DNA from: Flavobacteriaceae bacterium
GTDB taxonomy: Bacteria > Bacteroidota > Bacteroidia > Flavobacteriales > Flavobacteriaceae
Direction: 5' to 3'
NCBI GenBank assembly: GCA_021647885.1
Contig: JAKITV010000011.1
Coordinates: forward strand, 1-59,647
Length of the DNA: 59,647 nt
A program made the translations under genes and the position numbers. How positions within the stretch are numbered: the stretch's first letter is position 1; the number at the start of each line of letters is the position of its first letter. The notes beneath the pieces were generated by a model. It ran no database searches, had not been told where the DNA came from, and was given only the letters and a program-made list of their open reading frames with translations. Below are positions 1 to 8,137 of the stretch, one piece after another.

Positions 1-93
1 GGACAAACAAAATGATACATCAATAAACTTTTATTATGCCTTTTGTTAATATGCTCACTCATATTTACAAAAATACATCTCTTTACGCAACCC

Positions 94-108
94 CGACGCA
101 GAGCGTCG
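94..108. repeat. GC-rich hairpin repeat (REP-like)
   Basis: A perfect 6-bp inverted repeat, CGACGC and GCGTCG, is separated by AGA. It sits in an otherwise AT-rich stretch just beyond the 3' end of the RAYT transposase gene. It resembles the short GC-rich REP hairpins that RAYT proteins mobilise. No second copy was noticed in this window, so its link to the transposase is inferred from position only. Confidence 0.5.
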
Positions 109-135
109 AGGAATTCTTTAGATTAAAAATTAACT

Positions 136-163
136 ATCCCTTCCAGAGTTTAAAACTCTGGAA
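136..163. repeat. Palindromic repeat, copy 1 (3' side of RAYT)
   Basis: The sequence starts with ATCCCTTCCAGAGTTT and then runs into the complementary AAACTCTGGAA. This gives an 11-bp perfect stem around a single A. The left arm is identical over 16 bases to copy 2 at 844-876, but the outer five bases of the right arm are not matched here. The two copies bracket the transposase gene, as expected for a REP/RAYT arrangement. Confidence 0.75.
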
Positions 164-185
164 TGTTGGATGAGTTAAAAAAACA

Positions 186-794
186 TCATTCAATAAGCAG
201 GTGTTCTATACTTTCAAAATTTTGATTTACTGAATGGTAGTATTTAAAATTTTCAATAGTATCAAATATTTCAATCACTTGTTTTCTTTGTAATTTGGTT
301 GGTTTTATCGATACAATGCTTCCATAGGATGACCATGGATAATCAACCATTTTATCTACAAAACCATGATGAACAGGATTATTATGAATGTAATAAATTA
401 GTTTTTGAAAATAACTTTCGGAGCTTACTTGTTTTCTCTCAAAGTTTTTTTCAAATAAGCTTCCTGTTCTGTTATGTCGTTTATTTATGGCTTGGGTATA
501 GGCATTAAAAAAATGCGAGAACTGTTTTGAAGGACTTACTGTTTTAGGTTTTTTAACTGTTGAATATTGCAATAAACCAGTGTCTATTTCAGCATCTGTT
601 TTTAGATATATCAAAAAATGAAAATGATTTTTTAGCAAACACCAAGCAAAAGTATCTGCAATAGGATCAATATATTTTTCGTACAATCTAAGAAAATGAT
701 AATAATTTTCATTTTTATAAAATATGTTATCACTATTATTCCCTCTATTGTAAATATGATAATAATTTCCGCCGATTAATGGAATACTATTCAT
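186..794 (-). CDS. REP-associated tyrosine transposase (RAYT, Y1 family)
   Basis: A 202-residue single-strand DNA transposase of the IS200-like Y1 superfamily. These enzymes nick single-stranded DNA at hairpins through a 5'-phosphotyrosine link. Visible signatures are HIYNRG at residues 13-18, the HUH metal-binding motif NHFHFLI at 56-62 (His57, His59), and YYIHNNP at 134-140, which contains the likely nucleophilic tyrosine. The following DYPWSSYGS block is typical of RAYTs rather than TnpA of IS200. The frame is intact. Palindromes at 136-163 and 844-876 lie on either side, so this looks like a domesticated or still active REP-mobilising gene. There is no accessory tnpB. Confidence 0.9.
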   Translation of the reverse strand: MNSIPLIGGNYYHIYNRGNNSDNIFYKNENYYHFLRLYEKYIDPIADTFAWCLLKNHFHFLIYLKTDAEIDTGLLQYSTVKKPKTVSPSKQFSHFFNAYTQAINKRHNRTGSLFEKNFERKQVSSESYFQKLIYYIHNNPVHHGFVDKMVDYPWSSYGSIVSIKPTKLQRKQVIEIFDTIENFKYYHSVNQNFESIEHLLIE

Positions 795-843
795 ATGATT
801 TTAATTTAGTTAGCTATCAAAAGTACAATGTTCCTTTAAATTT

Positions 844-876
844 ATCCCTTCCAGAGTTTTAAACTCTGGAAGGGAT
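844..876. repeat. Palindromic repeat, copy 2 (5' side of RAYT)
   Basis: A perfect inverted repeat with 16-bp arms, ATCCCTTCCAGAGTTT and its complement, around one T. It lies about 50 bases upstream of the RAYT start codon and 25 bases beyond the stop of the M28 peptidase gene, so it could also end transcription from the latter. It shares its left arm exactly with the copy at 136-163. Confidence 0.8.
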
Positions 877-901
877 TAAAAGCTGACATTTTAATTATTT
901 A

Positions 902-2236
902 TTAATCTCTAAATATTTTACTCGGAAAAACAACTATACTCTCATAACCGTCTTTTCCAACAGAAGCCACGCCAAAAAAGAAATTATCTATAACGATGCC
1001 TTTTAAAGTGAATTCTGAAACATTACCAACATAGCGACTATTATCCCAAGTTGGTGATGTTGTATCTCTCCAATAAATTTTATAGCCAATTGCTCCATCT
1101 ACTTTTTCCCATTTAAATTTTACTGAAGGTTGAACAATACCACCAATTGCAAGATCTTTAGGTGGAGGAGGAGCAGAAGCCAAACTTGCAAGATTAATAG
1201 CATTTACAGCAGTTAGCTTTTTAGCATAAGGGAAATTTACGTGCTCAAATGTATCGCCATAAGCAATACCATTTTCTACACGAATATCTTGATGCTGTTG
1301 TGTGTAATTTTCGTGTGCTTCCATAATCCGTATGCCAGCAAAACCTGCATCGTTAAACGGACGATGATGACCACCACGACCAAAACGATCTAAACGATAT
1401 ACTAGCATAGGATTCATTTCTGGCATATATGTTTTAACATTTTTGTGAACATAACGTGCTAACTGACGTGAAATACCATCGACTTCGCCACCATAAAAAC
1501 GTCTTGCTTTGCGTTGCCTTTCGGTTTCGGTTGGAGGAACTGGTTCAGAGAAAATTCTGAATGTTCTATTATCAATAACTCCATCTACACCTTTAATGTT
1601 TCCAATCATGTCATTATTTAAAACACCAATAATCTCCCAACCTTTTTCTTTGGCATAATTGGCTAATCCTTTGCCACCGTAAAGTCCTTGTTCTTCACCT
1701 GATAGACCAAGATAAATCACACTGCTTTCAAACTTATAATTGCTTAACACTCTAGCAGCTTCAATTGTTCCAGCCATTCCAGAGGCATTGTCGTTAGCAC
1801 CAGGAGAATCGGAAGTAAAATCGGTAGGATCAGAAACACGAGAATCAATATCACCACTCATAATGATAAATCGATTTGGAAATTTCGTACCACGTTGTAT
1901 AGCAACAACATTAACCACCCAAACATCATGTACAATTCTTGCATTATCGCCTTTTGGAATAAAATCTTTTTGATAGAAAACCTCAAGACAATTATTACAT
2001 TCTTTAGAAATGTTTTCGAACTCGTTTTTAATCCAACGTCGTGCTGCTCCAATACCACGCGTTTGAGATAATGTATCGCTTAAAGTGTGTCGTGTTCCAA
2101 AATCGGCTAAAGTTTTAACATCGTTTTTAATTCGTTCAGCAGAAACTGCATCAATAATATCATATATTTTTGAATCGGTTTGGGAGAAACTGCTTATTGT
2201 AAAAAGCAGTAGAATAGTGGTTAAAAAATGTTTCAT
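902..2236 (-). CDS. Secreted M28-family metallopeptidase with C-terminal fibronectin-III-like domain
   Basis: 444 residues with an N-terminal signal peptide (cleavage near residue 19, ending SFSQ). The central domain is an M28 zinc aminopeptidase: GAND with bridging Asp149, the catalytic Glu pair in SGEEQG near 181-182, NNDM with Asp209, and a late HHR segment. The usual first zinc ligand in the GHxDS motif is not His: residues 127-133 read SGDIDSR, so an Asp stands where the ligand normally is. About 85 C-terminal residues after a PPPP linker look like a fibronectin-III fold. It probably trims peptides in the periplasm or outside the cell. The start lies 10 bases after the stop of the TolB-like gene, so the two are probably co-transcribed. 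Confidence 0.88.
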   Translation of the reverse strand: MKHFLTTILLLFTISSFSQTDSKIYDIIDAVSAERIKNDVKTLADFGTRHTLSDTLSQTRGIGAARRWIKNEFENISKECNNCLEVFYQKDFIPKGDNARIVHDVWVVNVVAIQRGTKFPNRFIIMSGDIDSRVSDPTDFTSDSPGANDNASGMAGTIEAARVLSNYKFESSVIYLGLSGEEQGLYGGKGLANYAKEKGWEIIGVLNNDMIGNIKGVDGVIDNRTFRIFSEPVPPTETERQRKARRFYGGEVDGISRQLARYVHKNVKTYMPEMNPMLVYRLDRFGRGGHHRPFNDAGFAGIRIMEAHENYTQQHQDIRVENGIAYGDTFEHVNFPYAKKLTAVNAINLASLASAPPPPKDLAIGGIVQPSVKFKWEKVDGAIGYKIYWRDTTSPTWDNSRYVGNVSEFTLKGIVIDNFFFGVASVGKDGYESIVVFPSKIFRD

Positions 2237-2246
2237 TAGTTTAAAT

Positions 2247-3503
2247 TTATTGTATGAATGTTACTTTTTTAATTTTGCCATTTTCAACTTCATAGATGGC
2301 AACCGCATTATAGATTTTTCCGTTTATGGTTACTTGTTCTTCATCGATAACTTTATTGCCAATAACGATTCGGTTTTTTATAAATGCATGTAAATCTGGC
2401 GTGTTTTTAAAGAATTTATCATAACTCTCCCGCATTGCATTTTGCCCTTCTGTACGCAACTCTTCAGGATAATTATAAAGTTTAATATCTTCAGTATAAG
2501 TTGCCATAAACGCATCAATATCTCTATTGTTGTAGGCTTCAAGTTGTTGTTGTACTATTTGTTCGGCTTCAGAAACCGCTTTGTTCTCAGATGAATTAGA
2601 AGCTTCTGAATCGGGTTTTTTATTTGACGAATCTGAAACTTTTCCACCTTCACCAACTAGAGCCAGTTTTGTTCCATCAGGACTTACAGCAAATCTTGTA
2701 ATATTTGTGATGTCGTATTTTTCTAGAGATGCAACCTTAATCCAATCTACATCTTTATTAGGATTGTATTTATAAAGCACATTATCTTTTCCCATTAGCA
2801 TTGTTCCGTCAGGAAGCCAATACATATCTTCTGCTTTTGATAAAGTTGTCGTAATGGATTTTATTTTTCCATTAGCAGGGTTTAAAGATTTTATTTCCCA
2901 TAAACTGTCATTTACTTTAGAGATATAACTTATCAAATTTGTATTTGGAATGTTATGCAATGAACGCCCAATATTAGTATCGTACTTATAGTTTTTCACT
3001 TCTTCAAAATTTGTAACATAAAGCGATAAACCACCATCTTCCAGAACTGATGATACCAACAAAGTTTCAGTATTCCAAACATGGTAACCAATAATAATAT
3101 CTTCTATTAGTACTTCAGATTCACCATTTCTTAAATTGTATTTGTATAGTTTTTGAGTGCCATCTTTATCCAATCGAATGGCTGAAACAGCATTTTGATT
3201 TGGGATTTTTAAGGGAGAATATTCACTGCCTTCAGTAAGGTTTATGAAGATTTTAGAATCGTACTGAATTGTGTATTTCACAATATCAGTTTGCCCTTTT
3301 CGAGTTCCTGCGTAAAGTATTGTATTGTTGTCTAAAAATGAGGGTTGATTATCATAGCCTTCATTATTTGAAATGTTTTTCATATTTGTTAACTCAAACT
3401 TTCCATTTTCTGTGTTTAAATCAAACAGAAAAACTTCTGTATTTGGTTGTGAAAAAATGAGTAGAGGAGTGCATATTAGAAAGAAAAGTATTAGGTTTTT
3501 CAT
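2247..3503 (-). CDS. Secreted TolB-like beta-propeller protein with NTF2/SnoaL-like C-terminus
   Basis: About 418 residues from the chosen start, which gives a clean signal peptide (MKNLILFFLICTPLLIFSQ). An in-frame ATG at 3575 would add 24 charged residues ahead of the signal and is less likely. The main body has repeated segments such as GYDNQPSFLDNNTILYAG and FAVSPDGTKLALVG, typical of TolB/WD40-like propeller blades. The last ~110 residues (AYNNRDIDAFMATYTEDI onward) match the NTF2/SnoaL cone fold, often a ligand-binding or orphan domain. The two are joined by a Ser/Asn/Glu-rich linker. Function is unknown. It lies directly upstream of the M28 peptidase gene. Confidence 0.75.
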   Translation of the reverse strand: MKNLILFFLICTPLLIFSQPNTEVFLFDLNTENGKFELTNMKNISNNEGYDNQPSFLDNNTILYAGTRKGQTDIVKYTIQYDSKIFINLTEGSEYSPLKIPNQNAVSAIRLDKDGTQKLYKYNLRNGESEVLIEDIIIGYHVWNTETLLVSSVLEDGGLSLYVTNFEEVKNYKYDTNIGRSLHNIPNTNLISYISKVNDSLWEIKSLNPANGKIKSITTTLSKAEDMYWLPDGTMLMGKDNVLYKYNPNKDVDWIKVASLEKYDITNITRFAVSPDGTKLALVGEGGKVSDSSNKKPDSEASNSSENKAVSEAEQIVQQQLEAYNNRDIDAFMATYTEDIKLYNYPEELRTEGQNAMRESYDKFFKNTPDLHAFIKNRIVIGNKVIDEEQVTINGKIYNAVAIYEVENGKIKKVTFIQ

Positions 3504-3592
3504 TTGTTTGTTTTTATAATATTTGATTTCATTTTCTTTAAGTGATTTAGTAAAATACACATTTCTTAATTGCATAGTGGTAAAACAGGGTC

Positions 3593-6046
3593 TTAATTTT
3601 TATTTAACTCAATGTCCATTTTTACTAAACGTATATCACTATAAGAAAATTTATCATCAATTTTTTCTTTGAGATCAGAAAAGCTTTCGAAAGGTATATT
3701 TTTCATTATTTTTTTGAGTTCTTGGTATTTTTCTTTAGGAATTAAGTTGGTTACTTTGAGTTCTCCAGTAGAAACAAAGTGTGTTAAATGACCTTCTATG
3801 GTCGATTTCACAAAGCCTCGTATGTTAGCTATCTCATCAATCGTTTTGCCTGCCTTAAATAACTCATAAGAGACTTGTTTTGTATTTACTTCTGGTAGCT
3901 TTTTTTTAGTGACATTCTCTTTAGTATATCTAACCTCTTTAGATTCTATATTGTTTTCTTTTGCGTAATTTTTTATAGTTTCTAAAATTTCGTCGCCATA
4001 TTTTTCGACTCTTACTTTTCCCATGCCATTAATTTTTCTTAATTGCTTTGTTGTGGTTGGGAAATATTCGCACATTTCATACAATGATTTTTGGGTAAAT
4101 ATTTGATAATGACTTGCGTTTTCAGAATGTGCCAAGACGTGACGCAATTCTCTTAATTCTTCAAATAGAATAGGATGGTTTGTTGCGGTTATTTCTTCTC
4201 TTTTCTTTCTGATGCTTTTGATAGGTGTTGAAGAATTTTGCAAAGTAGCTTTGGCTCGTAACTCTAAATACTTTGTAACTGAAAATTGTGTTTGTAAACC
4301 ATTTAAACAGAATAATTTTAATGATAATAGATTTTCCAATTGATTAAACTGCCTATCTAGGTCTTTTTTAACTTGTTTGTTGTCTGTTGTAAAACGGATT
4401 GTTTCAAAAGAGTCTTTGATTTTTTTATTTGTAAACTCTTTATAGTAAACAATTGCTTTTTGTATTCTTTCTTGTAATTTTTTATTGTTTTCCAATTCGT
4501 TGGAAGTATCACTTAATTTTTCTAATTGATTTTTAAAAGAAGTACTTGTTTTTAACAGATTGGTTATGTTGTCTTTTATAGTTGGTATAACATCTATAAT
4601 ATTGCCTATAATACTTGCTTTGTTTTGATAATAAATGTCAATGATACGTTTTAAAGGATAGACAAACTCATAATAGTTAAGCAAGTCAGTTATTAGATTT
4701 AATTGATATTGTTTTTGAGATGCAGTCAAAATAGTGTTGTCTGGTTGGTTTTTTTCAACCTCTTTGTTAAACGATTCTACTTTGGTATCGTTAATAATAC
4801 TGGTATTTTTGATAGGTGTTTTTAATATAACGCCTTCTAACGATTTACATCTGCTTAATGCTACATACGTTTGCCCATGAGCAAATGAGGCTTCTGCATC
4901 TATAATGGCTTTTTCAAAGGTTAGTCCTTGGCTTTTATGAATGGTAATTGCCCAAGCTAATCGCAATGGAATTTGAGCGAATGAGCCAGAAATTTTCTCT
5001 TTAATCTCTTTTGTTTCATCATCAATTTTATAGGAAATGTTTTCCCAAATTTCTGGAGTTACTTCTATCTCCTCTGCATCGTCAGGACATTTTACAGTAA
5101 TAGTATCTTTGTCTAAATATGTAATTTTTCCTATTTTACCATTATAATAACGTTTATTTACAGAACTATCGTTTTTAATAAACATTACTTGCGCTCCTGT
5201 TTTTAACTCTAAATTCTCGAAGGTTGGATAAGCATACTCATTAAATTTCCCTTCAATAAGGGCTTCATAAAAAAAACTTTTGTTTTTAAGTTTATTTAGT
5301 TCTTGCTCATTAATTGCATTGGCTTTGTTATTATGTGTTGTAAGTATAATATATCCTGTGTCTTTAGGTGGTGAAAATTCGGGTTGATATCTTTCATTGA
5401 GGATTTTTGCAGATGTAGATGATAATGTGTCATTTCTAATTTCGTTTAGTATAGTAATAAAGCGTTCATCTTCTTGCCTATAAATTTGTTTTAACTCAAT
5501 ACTTATAGCATCGCATTTTTTGAAAGAGTGTGCACTAAAAAAGAAGGCATTGTTATAATATTCTTTTAATAATTCCCATTCATAAGGTTTTACTACTGGC
5601 GAGAGTTGTTGCAAATCGCCAATCATTAATACTTGTACACCTCCAAAAACTTTATTTCTGTTTTTATAGCGTCTTAAAACTTGGTCTATAGCATCTAATA
5701 AATCTGCTCTTACCATACTAATCTCATCGATAATGAGTAGGTCTAAAGAGCGAATAATATCTATTTTAACTTTACTAAATTTATGTTTAAAACCAGATTG
5801 CTTTTGCTCTACTCCAGGAATAATAGGGCCAAATGGCATTTGAAAAAAGGAATGAATAGTTATACCTTTGGCATTGATTGCAGCAACTCCAGTTGGAGCT
5901 ACAACTATTAATCTTTTTAGAGATTCGTTTTTTAAGGTATGCAAAAAAGTAGTTTTTCCTGTACCTGCTTTTCCTGTCAAAAAAATGTTTCTGTCTGTTT
6001 TTTCAACAAAGTTTAGTGCTAACTCTAATTCTGGATTTTTGAGCAT
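3593..6046 (-). CDS. PIF1/RecD-like SF1B helicase with HRDC and HTH_40 domains
   Basis: About 817 residues from the ATG at 6046. A start at 6097 is possible but overlaps a -7 promoter-like box at 6095-6102. Counted from the 6097 ATG, Walker A GKAGTGKT is at 42-49, Walker B LLIIDEIS at 120-127, and motif III GDLQQLSPV follows. The SF1B C-terminal signatures HKSQGLTFEKA and YVALSRCKSLEGV are present. After the helicase core come ~150 coiled residues, an HRDC domain (ending LRKINGMGKVRVEKYG) and a C-terminal helix-turn-helix of the type found in RecQ (KAGKTIDEIANIRGFVKSTI). It likely unwinds DNA at forks or G-quadruplexes. HRDC and HTH domains are better known from RecQ than from PIF1. Confidence 0.88.
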   Translation of the reverse strand: MLKNPELELALNFVEKTDRNIFLTGKAGTGKTTFLHTLKNESLKRLIVVAPTGVAAINAKGITIHSFFQMPFGPIIPGVEQKQSGFKHKFSKVKIDIIRSLDLLIIDEISMVRADLLDAIDQVLRRYKNRNKVFGGVQVLMIGDLQQLSPVVKPYEWELLKEYYNNAFFFSAHSFKKCDAISIELKQIYRQEDERFITILNEIRNDTLSSTSAKILNERYQPEFSPPKDTGYIILTTHNNKANAINEQELNKLKNKSFFYEALIEGKFNEYAYPTFENLELKTGAQVMFIKNDSSVNKRYYNGKIGKITYLDKDTITVKCPDDAEEIEVTPEIWENISYKIDDETKEIKEKISGSFAQIPLRLAWAITIHKSQGLTFEKAIIDAEASFAHGQTYVALSRCKSLEGVILKTPIKNTSIINDTKVESFNKEVEKNQPDNTILTASQKQYQLNLITDLLNYYEFVYPLKRIIDIYYQNKASIIGNIIDVIPTIKDNITNLLKTSTSFKNQLEKLSDTSNELENNKKLQERIQKAIVYYKEFTNKKIKDSFETIRFTTDNKQVKKDLDRQFNQLENLLSLKLFCLNGLQTQFSVTKYLELRAKATLQNSSTPIKSIRKKREEITATNHPILFEELRELRHVLAHSENASHYQIFTQKSLYEMCEYFPTTTKQLRKINGMGKVRVEKYGDEILETIKNYAKENNIESKEVRYTKENVTKKKLPEVNTKQVSYELFKAGKTIDEIANIRGFVKSTIEGHLTHFVSTGELKVTNLIPKEKYQELKKIMKNIPFESFSDLKEKIDDKFSYSDIRLVKMDIELNKN

Positions 6047-6094
6047 ACACAAATTTAATACTTTTTTGAATAAATAACGGGTCACAACTATTTG

Positions 6095-6102
6095 CAAAGA
6101 TA
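6095..6102 (-). promoter_or_regulatory. -7 promoter box (TAnnTTTG) upstream of helicase
   Basis: TATCTTTG on the minus strand matches the Bacteroidota -7 consensus TAnnTTTG. It would give a leader of about 40 nt before the ATG at 6046. No clear -33 TTG was found at the usual spacing. Confidence 0.4.
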
Positions 6103-6159
6103 TTAACTTCGTAATCTAGTCATGACCCTTTTTTAAGTTAGTCAATATGCGTGTAAAAA

Positions 6160-6188
6160 AAAACGCCTCGATAAATCCGAAGCGTTTT
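6160..6188 (-). terminator. Rho-independent terminator of the fad operon
   Basis: AAAACGCCTCG and CGAAGCGTTTT form an 11-bp stem with one G-U type mismatch and a 7-base loop. On the minus strand a run of T follows (A-run at about 6155-6163 on the plus strand). It lies about 30 bases beyond the fadE stop codon. Confidence 0.85.
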
Positions 6189-6216
6189 CAACTAACTAAC
6201 TAACTAATACTATTTG

Positions 6217-8022
6217 TTAAAAACAATACTTATTTTCAGTAGTAATTTTATCTGCTATAATATTTCGCAGCTCAATAATATTTGGCATATTAACGTATTT
6301 TAAATAACGTCTTAATCCCATAAGCATCATACGTTGTTCGTCGCCTTCAGTAAAAGAAATAATAGAATGTTTACCAGCAGTTTCAATAATATCTATGGCG
6401 CGGAATAGATTTAATTTTGCCATTGCAATCTGCTCTTTCACTTTGTCTTCACCATCTTTTTTAGCCATTTTTTCGGCACGTAAAATAGCAGATTCTGCCA
6501 TATAGATTTGAATTAAAATATTTGAAGATGCCAACATTAATTGCTGATGTTTTTCTATTTGTTCGCCATATTTTTGTAAAGCAGCTCCAGAAACCATTAA
6601 AAACAATTTTTTAAGATTGGCGATAATATGTTTTTCTTCAGAAAACAACTCGGAGTAATCTGGAGTTTCAAATGATGGAATACTTGTTAGCTCATTAGCA
6701 ACTGCTGTTGCAGGCCCTAATAAATCTACATGACCCTTCATTGCTTTTTTAATGAGCATGCCAATGCAAAGCATCCTGTTTATCTCGTTGGTTCCTTCGT
6801 AAATTCTTGCAATGCGAGCATCTCTCCAAGCAGATTCTATTGGTGTGTCTTCAGAGAAACCCATTCCTCCAAAAATTTGAATGCCTTCATCTGTACAGTC
6901 TTGTGTATGTTCGGAAACTGCAACTTTAAGGATAGAACATTCAATAGCATATTCTTCAACTCCTTTTAATTCGGCTTCTTGATGCGAATCTTTACCATTA
7001 TTTTTACGTATTGTAATTCGGTCTTCAATATTTTTTGCAGCTCTATAACTTGCTGCTTCTCCAACCCAACAGTTGGTTGCCATTTCAGCAAATTTTTGAC
7101 GAATAGCTCCAAAACTGGAAATAGGGACTTTAAATTGAATGCGTTCGTTAGCGTATTTTATAGATTCAGTAATCACGCGACGTTGTGCATCTAAACAAGC
7201 AGCAGCAAGTTTTATACGACCTACATTTAATGCATTCATCGCAATTTTAAAACCGTTGCCACGTGTGGATAACATATTTTCTACAGGAACTTTGGTGTCA
7301 CTAAAAAATACTTGACGTGTAGAAGATGCACGAATGCCTAATTTATGCTCTTCTTCTCCCATTGTTATCCCGTTTTCAGAATCATTTTCAATAATAAAAC
7401 CGGTAATATATTTATCATCTTCAATACGAGCAAATACAATCATTACACTACAAAAACCAGCATTGGAAATCCACATTTTTTGTCCTGTTATGCTATAATA
7501 TTTTCCGTCGTCTGATAAGACTGCTTTTGTTTTACCAGAGTTTGCATCACTTCCAGCACTTGGTTCTGTAAGGCAATAAGCTCCAAACCATTCTCCTGAT
7601 GCTAATTTTGGCACGTATTTTTGTTTTTGTTCTTCGGTTCCGTAGAGTGTAATTGGCATAGTGCCAATTCCTGTATGTGCACCAAATGCTGTACTGAAAG
7701 ATCCAGTTGCTCCAGAAATGTAATCACAGACAAGCATTGTGTCAACAAAACCCATTCCCATTCCACCATATTCTTCAGGAACAGAAATACTTAAAAAACC
7801 TAACTCACCAGCTTTACGCATACAGCTTTCTGTAAGTGCATAATCTTTTTGTTCAAAGCGTGCTTTATTAGCCCATATTTCTCTATCTACAAATTCTATG
7901 ACAGCTTCCTTCATCATTTGTTGCTCTTCAGAGAAATCTTCTGGTGTGAAAATGTCTTCACATTTAGTTTCTTTTACAAGGAATTGTCCTCCGCGTAGAA
8001 TGTCTTTTTCTGTTGTTTCCAT
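6217..8022 (-). CDS. fadE: Acyl-CoA dehydrogenase, FadE/YusJ type
   Basis: A 601-residue FAD-dependent acyl-CoA dehydrogenase, catalysing the first oxidation of beta-oxidation (acyl-CoA to trans-2-enoyl-CoA). Visible: CLTEPSAGSDA at 150-160 and WISNAG at 184-189 for FAD/substrate binding, and YEGTNEI at 408-414 with the presumed catalytic base Glu409. The protein is about 200 residues longer than classic acyl-CoA dehydrogenases; the extra helical C-terminus matches the length of Bacillus FadE (YusJ, ~594 aa). It is the last gene of a marR-fadN-fadA-fadE operon and is followed by a strong terminator. The same fadN-A-E order is known in Bacillus subtilis. Confidence 0.93.
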   Translation of the reverse strand: METTEKDILRGGQFLVKETKCEDIFTPEDFSEEQQMMKEAVIEFVDREIWANKARFEQKDYALTESCMRKAGELGFLSISVPEEYGGMGMGFVDTMLVCDYISGATGSFSTAFGAHTGIGTMPITLYGTEEQKQKYVPKLASGEWFGAYCLTEPSAGSDANSGKTKAVLSDDGKYYSITGQKMWISNAGFCSVMIVFARIEDDKYITGFIIENDSENGITMGEEEHKLGIRASSTRQVFFSDTKVPVENMLSTRGNGFKIAMNALNVGRIKLAAACLDAQRRVITESIKYANERIQFKVPISSFGAIRQKFAEMATNCWVGEAASYRAAKNIEDRITIRKNNGKDSHQEAELKGVEEYAIECSILKVAVSEHTQDCTDEGIQIFGGMGFSEDTPIESAWRDARIARIYEGTNEINRMLCIGMLIKKAMKGHVDLLGPATAVANELTSIPSFETPDYSELFSEEKHIIANLKKLFLMVSGAALQKYGEQIEKHQQLMLASSNILIQIYMAESAILRAEKMAKKDGEDKVKEQIAMAKLNLFRAIDIIETAGKHSIISFTEGDEQRMMLMGLRRYLKYVNMPNIIELRNIIADKITTENKYCF

Positions 8023-8031
8023 TTTTTATTT

Positions 8032-8066
8032 GACTTATGATGGTAAGACTTATGACGTATGACACG
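8032..8066. repeat. Degenerate heptanucleotide array between fadA and fadE
   Basis: GAC/GAT motifs recur every 7 bases (one step of 8), as in GACTTAT, GATGGTA, AGACTTA, TGACGTA, TGACACG. It lies just upstream of the fadE start. It belongs to the same style of array as those at 8117-8137, 9346-9381 and 9747-9767. Confidence 0.55.
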
Positions 8067-8116
8067 AAATGAATTACCGTTTATTATTTTACTTTTATTA
8101 ATGCTTTAATGTTAGA

Positions 8117-8137
8117 TGTCTTAAATCTTACGTCTTT
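8117..8137. repeat. Degenerate heptanucleotide array at the fadA stop
   Basis: Three consecutive 7-base units, TGTCTTA, AATCTTA and CGTCTTT, share a TCTTA core. The last unit overlaps the fadA stop codon (8136-8138). Confidence 0.5.
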
